64,000 bases of DNA from Bradyrhizobium diazoefficiens USDA 110 (GTDB taxonomy: Bacteria; Pseudomonadota; Alphaproteobacteria; Rhizobiales; Xanthobacteraceae), in assembly GCF_000011365.1 (NCBI RefSeq), contig NC_004463.1:3830001-3894000 (forward strand). The letters are read 5' to 3'. The notes beneath the pieces are model-generated. The model saw nothing but the letters and a program-made list of their open reading frames with translations, was not told where the DNA came from and searched no databases. Positions 17,247-25,775 of this stretch are shown here, piece by piece; the stretch's first letter is position 1; each line of letters begins with the position of its first letter. Both the position numbers and the translations under genes were made by a program.

Positions 17247-17280
17247 GATTTCTACGTCATCAGGATTTCTACGTCATCAG
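17247..17280. repeat. Perfect 17-bp tandem duplication
   Basis: The unit GATTTCTACGTCATCAG occurs twice in direct succession (17247-17263 and 17264-17280). The second copy contains the stop codon of antiporter copy 3, and the first copy fills the short spacer before antiporter copy 2. It looks like a recent slippage duplication. Confidence 0.9.
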
Positions 17281-18960
17281 CATGACGAGCACCATGCCCC
17301 AGATCGTCAGCAGCGTGTTTCCGACCGCGTAGGTGACGGTATAGCCAAGACCCGGAATCTGGCTCTTGGCGCGATCGTTGACCATACCGAGCGAGGCAGT
17401 CGTGGTCCGCGCACCGGAACAGCATCCAAGCACGATGGCGTCATGGAAGCGGAACACGTATTTGCCGACATACATTGCGAGGATCAGCGGCGCGGTCGTC
17501 GCCACGACGCCCCACAGGAACAGGCCGAAGCCGAGCGCCTTCAGGCCGGCAACGAAGCCCGGTCCCGATGAGATACCAACTATGGCAATGAAAACGTTCA
17601 GGCCGACGGAGTTCATGAACCAGACAGTCGGCGAGGGAATCCGGCCGAAGGTCGGCCGCACCGACCGCAGCCAGCCGAAGAACAGGCCCGAGATCAGCGC
17701 TCCGCCGGAGGTGGATAGCGTCAGCGGCACGCTACCGATCTTGTAAACGATCGCGCCGACCAACGCGCCGATGGCAATAGCAGCGCCGATGAAGGCAACG
17801 TCGGCCATATCGGTTGCCCGATCCGGCCGGCCAAGCATCTTTGTCGCGGCTGCGACATCGGGCGTGCGTCCAACAATGGTGACGATGTCGCCCCGATTCA
17901 GCTTGGTGTTGGGAAGGATGGGGATCTCGACCGCGATCGCGCCCCTCGTGATCTTGCGCAGGAACACGCCGCGCGCCGCCGGGGCCTTCGCCAGCTGCTC
18001 GAGCGTCTTGCTGTCGACGTCCTTGCTGGTCACGTAGACATCGACGCCTTCGATCGGCATCGCGAGCAGCTCGCGATCGTCGACTTCCTCCGCCTGTTCG
18101 CCGATGAGCTGGACCAGCACGTCGCGCCGGCCTGCCACCGCCACGACGTCGCCGGCGTGAATCACGGCATCGGAGGTGGCATCGACGATCTTCCCCTCCT
18201 GTCGCAGCCGCAGGATGAACACCCGTTGATCCGGGATCAGCGCTTCGGCCTCCTGCACCGTCTTCCCCACCGCCGGCCCGCGCTCGCGAACGCGAAATGC
18301 ACGGACGTCGAACTGGTGCCACGCGGTGCCTGGGCCGCCCAACTGCTTCTTGCCGCCGTACTCCTCCTCATATCTTTTGCACGCCGCCTCGAGATCGATG
18401 CCGAGCAGGGCCGGGCCAAGCAGAGCGAGAACGATCGCGGATCCGACGGTGCCGAAGATATAGGTGACGGCGTAGGCGACGGGCATCCCGTCGAGGATTT
18501 TCTTCGTCTCTTCCGGCGACAGCCCGAGCCGGTTGATGGCGTCGGTGGCGAGACCCATGGACGCCGAAATCGTCTGGGAGCCGGCATAAAGTCCCGCGGC
18601 CGAACCGACATCGTAACCGGCAATCTTCGCCGCGACATACGGGGCGAGAAGGCAGAACACGCACACGACGGCGGCGAAGATCGCCTGAGGAACGCCGTCC
18701 TGCGCGATGCCGCGCACGAATTGCGGCCCGACTCCGTAGCCGATGGCAAACAGGAACATCAGGAAGAAGAACGGCTTGAGCGGGCCTGTAATCGTGATCC
18801 CGATCTGGCCGATGATAACAGCGGCAATCAGCGTCGCGGTGACGGCCCCCAGTCCCAGGCCCTTGTAGGTGAAGGAGCCGAAATAGTAGCCCAAGGCCAA
18901 GGACAGGAAGATCGCGATTTCCGGATAGCTTTTGAGCGTATGAAAGAACCAGTCAATCAT
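17269..18960 (-). CDS. Aspartate:alanine exchanger (AAE/AspT) family antiporter, copy 3
   Basis: An intact 563-residue paralogue of copies 1 and 2, with the same plan: N-terminal helices (5-190), two TrkA-C-like domains (about 205-375) and C-terminal helices (385-563). The half-repeat motifs are [15 protein letters not shown] and [16 protein letters not shown]. The start at 18960 aligns with the paralogues ([14 protein letters not shown]); an ATG four codons upstream (18972) is possible. It is divergent from aspartate 4-decarboxylase across a 346-base region holding two FixK boxes. This is the classical AspT-AspD arrangement, so aspartate uptake coupled to alanine export is the most likely function. 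Confidence 0.88.
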
Positions 18961-19082
18961 GATGTCACCCATTCATGCCGTCGGCTCGCGCGGCCGCTTC
19001 GCTTCGGCGCGGATCGAAGAGCCGACGACGAGAGCTGAAGCCGTATCGATCTGGATGAAGCGAGCCGCCCGAACGGGTCATG

Positions 19083-19096
19083 TTGATCTATGTCAA
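19083..19096. promoter_or_regulatory. FixK/FNR box proximal to antiporter copy 3
   Basis: TTGATCTATGTCAA is an exact TTGA-N6-TCAA site centred about 130 bp before the antiporter ATG at 18960, in the divergent region shared with aspartate decarboxylase. Confidence 0.85.
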
Positions 19097-19193
19097 GCGC
19101 GCTGGGCCTCGTGGCACCTGCGATACCGCCGGCGAAATCATCCTGCTGCGTTGCGACGTGGCGGCGATCCGGAGCGCTCTCGTTGCCCGGACG

Positions 19194-19207
19194 TTGAGGT
19201 AGATCAA
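19194..19207. promoter_or_regulatory. FixK/FNR box proximal to aspartate 4-decarboxylase
   Basis: TTGAGGTAGATCAA, the second exact box in the same divergent region, centred about 106 bp before the decarboxylase ATG at 19307. Two boxes facing two divergent genes suggest one site per promoter. Confidence 0.85.
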
Positions 19208-19306
19208 TGGAGGTCACCCGACGCCGATCATCCTGAGCGCGAACTCGCAGGTAAGGGGAGCCTGGTCCACCTCGTTTCAACAGCTCGCACAGCTCGGGAG
19301 CGTCAC

Positions 19307-20926
19307 ATGGCCGACATCATGACCCTGAAGAAATTCGAGGCGCTGAGCCCGTTCGAGATCAAGGACGAGCTGATCAATCTCGCCAAGGCGACATCGAAAC
19401 GGACTCAGGCCGCGTTCCTGAACGCCGGCCGCGGCAATCCGAACTGGGTGGCCACCACACCGCGCGAAGGTTTTTTCCTGCTGGGCCAGTTCGCGATCAC
19501 CGAAAGCAAGCGGGTCATGGAGCACCCGGCCGGGATTGGCGGCATGCCGCAGGCGAAGGGCATTGCGGCACGCTACGAGGCCTGGCTCGCCAAGCATTCC
19601 GACATGCCAGGCGCGAGCTTCCTGTCGGACATGCTGCCCTTTTCCGTCAAGAAATTCGGCTTCGAGCCGGACGCCTTCGTCCACGAACTCGTCGATTCCA
19701 TCATCGGCGACAACTATCCGGTGCCGGACCGCATGCTGGTGCACAACGAAAAGATCGTGCACGAATATCTGATGTGGGCGGTTTGCGGTGAGCCGCGGCC
19801 GGCCGGCAAGTTCGACATCTATGCGGTCGAGGGCGGCACGGCGGCGATGTGCTACCTCTTCAAGTCGCTGAAGGCCAACCGCCTGCTGCTTCCCGGCGAC
19901 ACCATCGCGCTGGGAACGCCGATCTTCACCCCCTACATCGAGATGACGCATCTGGAGGATTACGACCTCAAGGTCGTCCAGATCAGGGCGCCGCAGGAAA
20001 ACAAATTCCAGTTCACCGACGATGAGATCAAGAAGCTGGAGGACCCGAAGATCAAGGCCTTCTTCATTGTCAATCCCGCCAATCCCTCCGGGATGGGGGT
20101 CAGCCCGGAGACCATCGCCAAGCTCGGCAACCTGGTCAGGACCAAGCGACCCGACCTGATGCTGCTCACTGATGACGTCTACGGGACCTTCGTCCATGGC
20201 TTCCGCTCCCTGCTGGGCGAGCTCCCGCTCAACACCATCGGTGTCTATTCCTATTCGAAATATTTCGGCTGCACCGGGTGGCGTCTCGGCGCCATCGCCA
20301 TTCATGAGGACAACATCTTCGACAAGATGATCGCGAAGCTGCCCGACGACGCCGTGAAGGCGCTCGACAAACGCTACGGGCCGCTGACGCTGGAGCCGCG
20401 CAAGCTGAAATTCATCGATCGCATCGTTGCCGACAGTCGCGACGTCGCGCTCAATCACACGGCCGGCCTGTCGCTGCCGCAGCAGGTGATGATGAGCCTG
20501 TTCTCTCTCGCGGAGATGATGGACGCGAAGAAGGCCTATCAGGCCGCCTGCATGGAGATCGTCAACAAGCGCCTGTGGGCGCTGCTCGACGGCCTCGGGC
20601 TTGCCGACAAGCTGTCGCCCAATCCGAACTACGACGCCTATTACGGCCTGATCGATTTCGAGTTCTGGGCGCGGAAGAACATCGGAGACGAAGCCGTCGA
20701 CTATCTGAAGAAGCACATCCACCCGCTCGATCTCGCGTTCCGCTTGGCGGAAGCCCACGGGATCGTGCTCTTGAACGGCGGCGGCTTCGATGCCCCCGAA
20801 TGGTCGCTGCGTGTGTCGCTGGCAAACCTTCCGGACGATGTCTACGACGATATCGGACGGGGTGTTCGTAGCATTGCGCGTGGCTATCGGGACGCCTACG
20901 AGGCGGCCAAGGCCGGCTCGAAGTAA
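19307..20926 (+). CDS. Aspartate 4-decarboxylase (bifunctional aspartate aminotransferase type)
   Basis: A 539-residue PLP-dependent enzyme of the AsdA/AspD family, which converts L-aspartate to L-alanine and CO2. Family marks are the NAGRGNPNWVATTPREGFF block (39-57), the aminotransferase NPANPSGMGV motif (256-265), the TDDVYGTF strand with the PLP-contacting Asp, and the Schiff-base lysine Lys318 in SYSKYFGCTGWRLG. Length and lysine position agree with known enzymes of 530-545 residues. The ATG at 19307 has a GGGAG Shine-Dalgarno. The divergent AAE antiporter and two FixK boxes argue for a microoxic aspartate-in/alanine-out cycle that consumes a cytoplasmic proton per turn. Confidence 0.93.
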   Translation: MADIMTLKKFEALSPFEIKDELINLAKATSKRTQAAFLNAGRGNPNWVATTPREGFFLLGQFAITESKRVMEHPAGIGGMPQAKGIAARYEAWLAKHSDMPGASFLSDMLPFSVKKFGFEPDAFVHELVDSIIGDNYPVPDRMLVHNEKIVHEYLMWAVCGEPRPAGKFDIYAVEGGTAAMCYLFKSLKANRLLLPGDTIALGTPIFTPYIEMTHLEDYDLKVVQIRAPQENKFQFTDDEIKKLEDPKIKAFFIVNPANPSGMGVSPETIAKLGNLVRTKRPDLMLLTDDVYGTFVHGFRSLLGELPLNTIGVYSYSKYFGCTGWRLGAIAIHEDNIFDKMIAKLPDDAVKALDKRYGPLTLEPRKLKFIDRIVADSRDVALNHTAGLSLPQQVMMSLFSLAEMMDAKKAYQAACMEIVNKRLWALLDGLGLADKLSPNPNYDAYYGLIDFEFWARKNIGDEAVDYLKKHIHPLDLAFRLAEAHGIVLLNGGGFDAPEWSLRVSLANLPDDVYDDIGRGVRSIARGYRDAYEAAKAGSK

Positions 20927-20994
20927 CGGCGAACCAATGGGGGTGCCGGTCGATCCGGATCACTCCGATATCAAGCCAAAGGGGAACGAAAGTC

Positions 20995-21429
20995 ATGAGA
21001 TACACTGCCATCGCCGCCGTCTTGATTGCTGCGTCCGCCGCCGTTGCCGGCTTCAGCACGCCGTCGCGTGCCGAGACCGGACAGGTGGCAGTCGTGTTCA
21101 CCAAGGGCGGCTTCATCGTCGGCGTCGGCGGTGGCGAAGGTGTTCTGCTCCTTCGGGGTAAGAAATATCCCTTTACCGTATCCGGCATGAGCGTCGGCTT
21201 CACGATCGGCGCCTCGACCACCAAGCTGGTTGGCCGCGCCCTCAATTTGAGGGGACCGGCATCCATCGAGGGCTCCTACGCGGTGGGCGGAGCAGGTGGC
21301 GCCATTGCGGCGGGTGCGGGAGCCGTTCAACTGCAGAATGCCAACGGCGTGATCCTGCAGCTCAGCGGTCCGAAGGTCGGCGCCGAAGTGTCGGCTGCCG
21401 TGGGTGGTGTGACCATACGTTTGAAATAG
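20995..21429 (+). CDS. Glycine-rich exported protein, paralogue of the 30337-30807 gene
   Basis: A 144-residue protein with a signal peptide (residues 1-26, ending SRA). The mature part is small-residue and beta rich: VAVVFTKGGFIVGVGGGEGV, then LLLRGKKYPFTVSGMSVGFT. It is clearly homologous to the product of 30337-30807 (shared KxGxxxGGGxGxGVLxxRGxxYPFxVSGxSxGxTxGA pattern and a common LxGPKxGxE end). The glycine spacing recalls SYLF/DUF1134-type proteins, but I cannot assign the family. It follows aspartate decarboxylase by 68 bases on the same strand and may be co-expressed. The function is unknown; periplasmic or outer-membrane location is expected. Confidence 0.75.
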   Translation: MRYTAIAAVLIAASAAVAGFSTPSRAETGQVAVVFTKGGFIVGVGGGEGVLLLRGKKYPFTVSGMSVGFTIGASTTKLVGRALNLRGPASIEGSYAVGGAGGAIAAGAGAVQLQNANGVILQLSGPKVGAEVSAAVGGVTIRLK

Positions 21430-21610
21430 ACGCGGAGCGATCGGGCCGCCTCAGCGCGGCGCGATGCGCGCGGTCGAGGGTCGGCGTCCCTCCTGATCGA
21501 GGTCGAGCCAGGGAGTCGCCGGACATATTGCCATTGGGTGCCGTCCGCGATTTCGCGAGGCATCGTCGAAGGGCGGATCACGGCACCCTAATATCGAGGG
21601 AGGACTAGCC

Positions 21611-22078
21611 ATGCTTCGTTATCTTCTCGCAGCTGTTGCGGCGTTCGTTCTTCTCACCGCTACTCTCATCCCCGATGATGCCTACGCCCGTCGTGGTGGC
21701 GGTGGTGGCGGTTATCGCGGCGGTGGAGGAGGCATGCGGGCCGGGGGCTTTCACGGTGGCGGCTATCGTGGCGGCGCGGTTCACGCCGGACGGATCCACG
21801 GCGGTGGCGGGCGCGGCTATCGCGTCGGAGGCCCACGACCGAGCCATCCGATCGCCGGTCGTCCGGGCCGTCCAGGTTACCCCGTTGCCGGTCGGCCAGG
21901 CCGCCCGGTCGCCGGTTATCCCCGCTACGGCTACCGCGGCGCAGCCTACGGTGCCGCCGCCGGGGCCGCCGCAATCGGAGCCTATGGATACTACAACAAC
22001 AACTACAACAATGGCTGTTATCAGGACACCTACGGCAATTGGGTCTGTCCGCAGTATCCTAACCAGTATCGATACTGA
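21611..22078 (+). CDS. Glycine-rich secreted hypothetical protein
   Basis: A 155-residue protein with a hydrophobic signal segment (LLAAVAAFVLLTATLIP, residues 5-21) followed by a low-complexity Gly/Arg/Pro/Tyr region with GGGGG runs and RPGRPGYPVAGRPGRP repeats, and an end rich in Tyr and Asn with three scattered cysteines or Cys-containing turns (NNGCYQDTYGNWVCPQYP). Such small glycine-rich exported proteins are common in Bradyrhizobium-like genomes and are not functionally characterised. A good GGGAGGA Shine-Dalgarno lies before the ATG. It is followed by a strong terminator hairpin at 22139. Confidence 0.7.
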   Translation: MLRYLLAAVAAFVLLTATLIPDDAYARRGGGGGGYRGGGGGMRAGGFHGGGYRGGAVHAGRIHGGGGRGYRVGGPRPSHPIAGRPGRPGYPVAGRPGRPVAGYPRYGYRGAAYGAAAGAAAIGAYGYYNNNYNNGCYQDTYGNWVCPQYPNQYRY

Positions 22079-22087
22079 GAACGCGCT

Positions 22088-22116
22088 GCTGACGGTCGGG
22101 ACGGTGGTCCGTCAGC
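22088..22116. terminator. Hairpin after the glycine-rich gene
   Basis: GCTGACGG (22088-22095) pairs perfectly with CCGTCAGC (22109-22116) around a 13-base loop. There is no clear U tract, so it may only assist the stronger hairpin downstream. Confidence 0.45.
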
Positions 22117-22138
22117 GGTGAGGGTTCCGGCGTCGAGC

Positions 22139-22168
22139 GATCGGGCCGCATCATCGCGCGGCCCGATC
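22139..22168. terminator. Bidirectional terminator-like hairpin between convergent genes
   Basis: GATCGGGCCGC (22139-22149) and GCGGCCCGATC (22158-22168) form an 11-bp perfect stem with an 8-base loop. It lies just before the stop of ppk2 (22173, minus strand) and after the glycine-rich gene, so it fits a shared terminator for convergent units. Confidence 0.7.
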
Positions 22169-22172
22169 CTCG

Positions 22173-22973
22173 TCAATATCGTTCAGCGACGAAATTCATC
22201 CCGCGCAAGCTTGCCTGGTCATTGTAGCGGCCCTTGTCCGAGCGCCTCGGCAATTTGACCTTGTCCTTCTTGATGCGCTTGCAGGGAATTGACTTCAGCA
22301 CATGTGCGATACAATTCAGCCTTGCGCGGCGTTTGTCGTCGGAGCGGATGATGTACCATGGCGCGTGCTTGGTGCTCGTCTTCCTGAGCATCAGGTCGCG
22401 GGCCCGCGAATAGTCGTACCAGCGCCGATAGGATTCCAGATCCATCGGGCTCAACTTCCATTGCCGCACCGGATCGTCGATGCGGGCCCTGAAACGGCGC
22501 TCCTGCTCGTCCATCCCCACTTCCAGCCAGATCTTGATCAGGATGATGCCGCCGTCGATGACGTATTTCTCCATCTGCGGACAGAGCGAGAGAAAGCGCT
22601 CGTGCTCGGCGGGCGTACAGAACCCCATCACATACTCGACGCCGGCGCGGTTGTACCAGCTCCGGTCGAAGATCACGATCTCGCCGCCGGCGGGAAACTG
22701 CTGCATGTAGCGCTGGAAGAAGAGCTGCGTCTTCTCTCGGTCGGATGGCGCCGGCAATGCAACCACGCGGAACACGCGCGGGCTGACTTTTTCGGTGATG
22801 GCCTTGATCGTACCGCCCTTGCCGGCGGCGTCGCGGCCTTCGAACAGGATGATGACCCGCAGCTTGTTCGCTCGGACATAGTCCTGGAGATGACACAGCT
22901 CGACCTGGAGCTTCTCCAATTCCTTCTCGTAGTCCTTGCGCTTCATCCGCTCGGCAGGCTTGTCCTTGGCCAT
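22173..22973 (-). CDS. ppk2: Polyphosphate kinase 2 (PPK2)
   Basis: A 266-residue PPK2-family enzyme that moves phosphate between polyphosphate and nucleoside di- or monophosphates. The Walker A motif is EGRDAAGKGG (residues 45-54), the Walker B/lid region begins FDRSWYNRAGVE (102-113), and the terminal block WKLSPMDLESYRRWYDYSRA, followed by APWYIIRSDDKRRARLN, is the classical single-domain PPK2 signature. The length is normal for class I. It lies 42 bases behind a hypothetical gene in the same direction, and the pair is likely driven from the FixK box at 23540, linking polyphosphate to oxygen limitation. Confidence 0.93.
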   Translation of the reverse strand: MAKDKPAERMKRKDYEKELEKLQVELCHLQDYVRANKLRVIILFEGRDAAGKGGTIKAITEKVSPRVFRVVALPAPSDREKTQLFFQRYMQQFPAGGEIVIFDRSWYNRAGVEYVMGFCTPAEHERFLSLCPQMEKYVIDGGIILIKIWLEVGMDEQERRFRARIDDPVRQWKLSPMDLESYRRWYDYSRARDLMLRKTSTKHAPWYIIRSDDKRRARLNCIAHVLKSIPCKRIKKDKVKLPRRSDKGRYNDQASLRGMNFVAERY

Positions 22974-23015
22974 GCTCGCCCTTTCGCCGTCAGGTCTCAG
23001 CTGGCGGTCCCGCGC

Positions 23016-23468
23016 TCAATCACCCCAGGAAATCGTGATGCCGATGTCCCCCGGCACGCCGCCGGGAAAATCGATGATCTGGTAGGCGATGCGATAGCCG
23101 CGTGGCTTCAGATGGTCGGTCCAGAGTTGGAAGATTTCCTTCGGGATGCCGGTCAACGTGCTTTCCCAGCCCTTCTCCATCTGATTGATGGCGCGGCCCT
23201 TGTCGGTGCATAGCGTGTTGGGGAAGCGATAGACCTGAACCTCGGTCAAGCCATTTCGCACCGCACGCTGGATGATGGTCGAGGCGAGCTTGACCTTCTC
23301 CTCTTCGGTCTTGCCAGAAGGCTTGCTGAGGCGTTCAATCAGGGCCCGTTTCTCGGCTTCGGCGGCGGCGGCAAGCCGCGCATATTCGTCCGCCTTCTCG
23401 GCCTCCTTGAGGGCTGCTTCCTTGCGGATCTGCGTGGCACTGGGGATGAGGTCATCGATGCCGGGCAT
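23016..23468 (-). CDS. Hypothetical cytoplasmic protein upstream of ppk2
   Basis: A 150-residue protein without a signal peptide. Residues 12-70 form a charged, probably coiled-coil helix (RKEAALKEAEKADEYARLA, then EAEKRALIERLSK); residues 78-150 form a compact alpha/beta part (TIIQRAVRNGLTEVQVYRFP, LTGIPKEIFQLWTDHLKPRG, ending IGITISWGD). The family is not recognised. It is first in a minus-strand pair with PPK2 (42-base gap), and the FixK box is centred about 78 bp upstream, so a role in polyphosphate or low-oxygen physiology is suggested only by context. Confidence 0.75.
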   Translation of the reverse strand: MPGIDDLIPSATQIRKEAALKEAEKADEYARLAAAAEAEKRALIERLSKPSGKTEEEKVKLASTIIQRAVRNGLTEVQVYRFPNTLCTDKGRAINQMEKGWESTLTGIPKEIFQLWTDHLKPRGYRIAYQIIDFPGGVPGDIGITISWGD

Positions 23469-23539
23469 GGCGGGCGGCTCCTGTTGGGCTGTTGCGCGTC
23501 GGCTTTCAGGCGAGGCTAGGTAGGGCCGCTCCAGGTCCG

Positions 23540-23553
23540 TTGATTCAGATCAA
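23540..23553. promoter_or_regulatory. FixK/FNR box between divergent ppk2 unit and DUF3302-HlyD unit
   Basis: TTGATTCAGATCAA, an exact TTGA-N6-TCAA box, about 78 bp from the minus-strand start (23468) and about 81 bp from the plus-strand start (23628). One site can serve both directions. Confidence 0.85.
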
Positions 23554-23627
23554 GCAATTGCGAGACCCGGTACCGACACTGCATTCGCCGCATTGACGTG
23601 AACACGCGGGCCGAAAGGGAGAGACCG

Positions 23628-24083
23628 TTGAGCGAGCAGCTTCATCCGATGGCCCCGCATCATCTGCCGTTCTATCTCGCGCCGGGAAGCGGGGTGGACA
23701 CGCTGATGGTCGTGATGGGCATCTTCCTGATCGGTACCGTGCTCTGGGTTGGCACGCTTTATTGGAAACTGCACAGCCTGCCCGAGCGGATGGCGCACAA
23801 GTCACAGAAGCTGCAATTCGAATTCGTAGCCGTGCTCGGCCTGATCTCGCTCTTTACCCATATGCATATCTTCTGGGTGGCGGGCCTGTTGCTTGCGCTG
23901 ATTGATCTCCCCGATTTCGGCACGCCGCTGCGCAGCATTGCCGGCTCCGTTGAGAGGATTGCTGACGCAACGCCGAGCGAAGCAGGCGACGTGGTGGCCG
24001 AGTCCCAATCGGACGCCGGGGCCGGTATACCGCCGACGGGGAAATCCGGTCCCGCGAAGGAGAAGGAGCACAGCCATGTTTGA
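23628..24083 (+). CDS. DUF3302 (YibI/YiaW-like) small inner-membrane protein
   Basis: A 151-residue membrane protein from a TTG at 23628, chosen because of the GGGAGAG Shine-Dalgarno five bases upstream; a GTG at 23598 and an ATG at 23649 are alternatives. Two hydrophobic helices (about 25-47 and 64-86) flank a basic segment HSLPERMAHKSQKLQFEF, then SLFTHMHIFWVAG, which resembles the LP-x3-AxK...SLFTxHxxW pattern of E. coli YiaW/YibI. The C-terminal 60 residues are acidic and disordered. In E. coli such proteins precede HlyD-like YiaV/YibH, and the same pairing is seen here with an eight-base overlap, so a joint envelope export function is likely. Confidence 0.7.
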   Translation: MSEQLHPMAPHHLPFYLAPGSGVDTLMVVMGIFLIGTVLWVGTLYWKLHSLPERMAHKSQKLQFEFVAVLGLISLFTHMHIFWVAGLLLALIDLPDFGTPLRSIAGSVERIADATPSEAGDVVAESQSDAGAGIPPTGKSGPAKEKEHSHV

Positions 24084-25308
24084 GCTCATGTTCTGCTCTC
24101 TCCTAACGATCCTGCCCGACTATCTCTACCGCCGCTATGCCCAGGGCAAGCGCTTCGGCAAGGAGATCACCTTCTTCTCAATCTGGTACGAGCTGAGATG
24201 GGGCATCACGGGCTGCCTGATGCTGACGGTGTCGCTCATCACAATGATCTTCTACTTCCATCCTTCCACCACGTCGGCCGCGCTCTATTTCCGCACCGTG
24301 CCGATCCTGCCCGAAGGGGCGGGGCGGGTGGCCGAGGTCAAGGTTGGTTTCAGCGAACCGGTGAAGCAGGGTGACGTGCTGTTTACGCTCGACAGCTCCA
24401 GGCAGCGGGCCGCGTTCGAGACCGCCGCGCGCAAGGTCGCCGAGGTCGAAGCGTCCATGTTGGCGGCGCAATCCGACGTGGTCAGGGCCGAAGCTCAGAT
24501 CCAGGAGGCCAAAGCCAATTATCAGCAAGCCAGGGATGAGCTCGACACCAAGTCCGACCTTCAGCGCCGCAATCCCGGCATCGTGCCGCAGCGCGACATC
24601 GAGAAGCTTCAGGTGCTGGTCGATCAGCGCCAGGCCGGCGTTGACGCGGCGACAGCCGTAAAGCAATCGGCGGCCTTGCAGGTCTCGACGCTCATTCCGG
24701 CGCAGAAGGCGAGCGCCGAAGCGGCGTTGGCTCAGGCCCAGGTCGATCTCGACAAAACCGTCGTTCGCGCCGGCGTAGACGGCCGTGTCGAGCAGTTCCT
24801 GGTCCGCACCGGCGACGTCGTCAACCAGTTGATGCGGCCGGCCGGCGTGCTGATCCCGGAAGGCGCCGGCCGCGGGGCCCTACAGGCGGGCTTCGGCCAG
24901 ATCGAGGCGCAGGTGATGAAGGAAGGCATGCTCGCCGAAGCCACCTGCATTTCGAAGCCCTGGGTGATCATCCCGATGGTTGTGACGACGGTGCAGGACT
25001 ACATCGCGGCCGGACAGTTCCGCTCCGGCGAACAGTTGATCGATCCGCAGAACATCGCGCGGCCCGGCACCATCCTGGTTTATCTCGAGCCGCTCTACAA
25101 CGGCGGCCTTGACGGCGTGACGGCGGGCAGCAGCTGCATTGTCAACGCCTATACCAGCAATCACGAGGAGATCAGCGCAAAGGACACAGGCACCTTCCGC
25201 AAGATCGCGCTGCATGTGGTCGATGGCGTCGGCCTTGTGCACGCGCTGCTGCTACGTATCCAGGCGCTGCTGCTGCCGATCAAGACGCTCGTTCTGAGCG
25301 GACATTGA
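24076..25308 (+). CDS. HlyD-family membrane fusion protein (YibH/YiaV-like)
   Basis: A 410-residue periplasmic adaptor anchored by a helix at about 38-57. The biotinyl-lipoyl halves flank a long coiled coil (about residues 105-215, FETAARKVAEVEASMLAAQS, then QIQEAKANYQQARDELDTK); the second half (LDKTVVRAGVDGRVEQFLVR) closes the hairpin. The extended N-terminus before the first helix (PDYLYRRYAQGKRFGKEI) is seen in the YibH/YiaV group rather than in RND or ABC adaptors. The ATG at 24076 follows AAGGAG and overlaps the upstream gene by eight bases. No TolC, ABC or MFS partner is nearby. The cargo is unknown; the FixK box at 23540 points to low-oxygen expression. Confidence 0.87.
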   Translation: MFELMFCSLLTILPDYLYRRYAQGKRFGKEITFFSIWYELRWGITGCLMLTVSLITMIFYFHPSTTSAALYFRTVPILPEGAGRVAEVKVGFSEPVKQGDVLFTLDSSRQRAAFETAARKVAEVEASMLAAQSDVVRAEAQIQEAKANYQQARDELDTKSDLQRRNPGIVPQRDIEKLQVLVDQRQAGVDAATAVKQSAALQVSTLIPAQKASAEAALAQAQVDLDKTVVRAGVDGRVEQFLVRTGDVVNQLMRPAGVLIPEGAGRGALQAGFGQIEAQVMKEGMLAEATCISKPWVIIPMVVTTVQDYIAAGQFRSGEQLIDPQNIARPGTILVYLEPLYNGGLDGVTAGSSCIVNAYTSNHEEISAKDTGTFRKIALHVVDGVGLVHALLLRIQALLLPIKTLVLSGH

Positions 25309-25409
25309 TGCGGCGAGCCCCCCGCGGGCGCCAGCAAGGTCGACCTTGACTCCGCTGCCATGGCCGATTTCGACGAAATTACACCGGGCACACCGTCAGG
25401 AGCGAAGAA

Positions 25410-25694
25410 ATGACCCAGTCGCGCAAATTCATCGTTTGCGCGTCCGCGGCACTCGCCCTTGCCGCGGGATTGTCCATGAATGGGACAAACCGTCTCGCTG
25501 ACGGCGCCCTCTTCTCAGAGGCGCAGGCAAGAGTAGGGCGGCCGCTGACCCCCATGAGCTATGCCGGGGTGGCCCGTCGAACGACCCGACTGGCGGTGGC
25601 TGTTGGCGCAGCGGCGGGTGCGGCGGGAGCCTATTATGGCTCGTCCTGCGTGCAGGTCGTGGACGCCTACGCCCGGGTCACAACGCGCTGCTGA
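25410..25694 (+). CDS. Small exported hypothetical protein
   Basis: A 94-residue protein with a signal peptide (KFIVCASAALALAAGLSM). The mature part is short and has the GVARRTTRLAVAVGAAAGAAGAYY pattern (a Gly/Ala hydrophobic stretch, 62-76) and a C-terminal CVQVVDAYARVTTRC, whose two cysteines could form a disulfide. Similar tiny proteins are frequent in Bradyrhizobium-like genomes, without known role. The start has a GGAG Shine-Dalgarno. It stands alone between the HlyD gene and a sensor kinase. Confidence 0.65.
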   Translation: MTQSRKFIVCASAALALAAGLSMNGTNRLADGALFSEAQARVGRPLTPMSYAGVARRTTRLAVAVGAAAGAAGAYYGSSCVQVVDAYARVTTRC

Positions 25695-25775
25695 TGCGAT
25701 GGCGCGAGGAAGATTGGCGCCTGCACGATTTGCGCTAGAGTGTGGCCGGGAGGCGGTTACTCTCGTGGAGAAAGC

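Noticed and set aside
20950-20965. GTCGATCCGGATCACT as a FixK box
   Set aside because: It lacks the TTG and CAA outer triplets.
21437-21470. Hairpin near 21440 as terminator of the glycine-rich gene
   Set aside because: The arms pair only imperfectly; the shared GAGCGATCGGGCCGC with the 22139 terminator is noted but is not enough.
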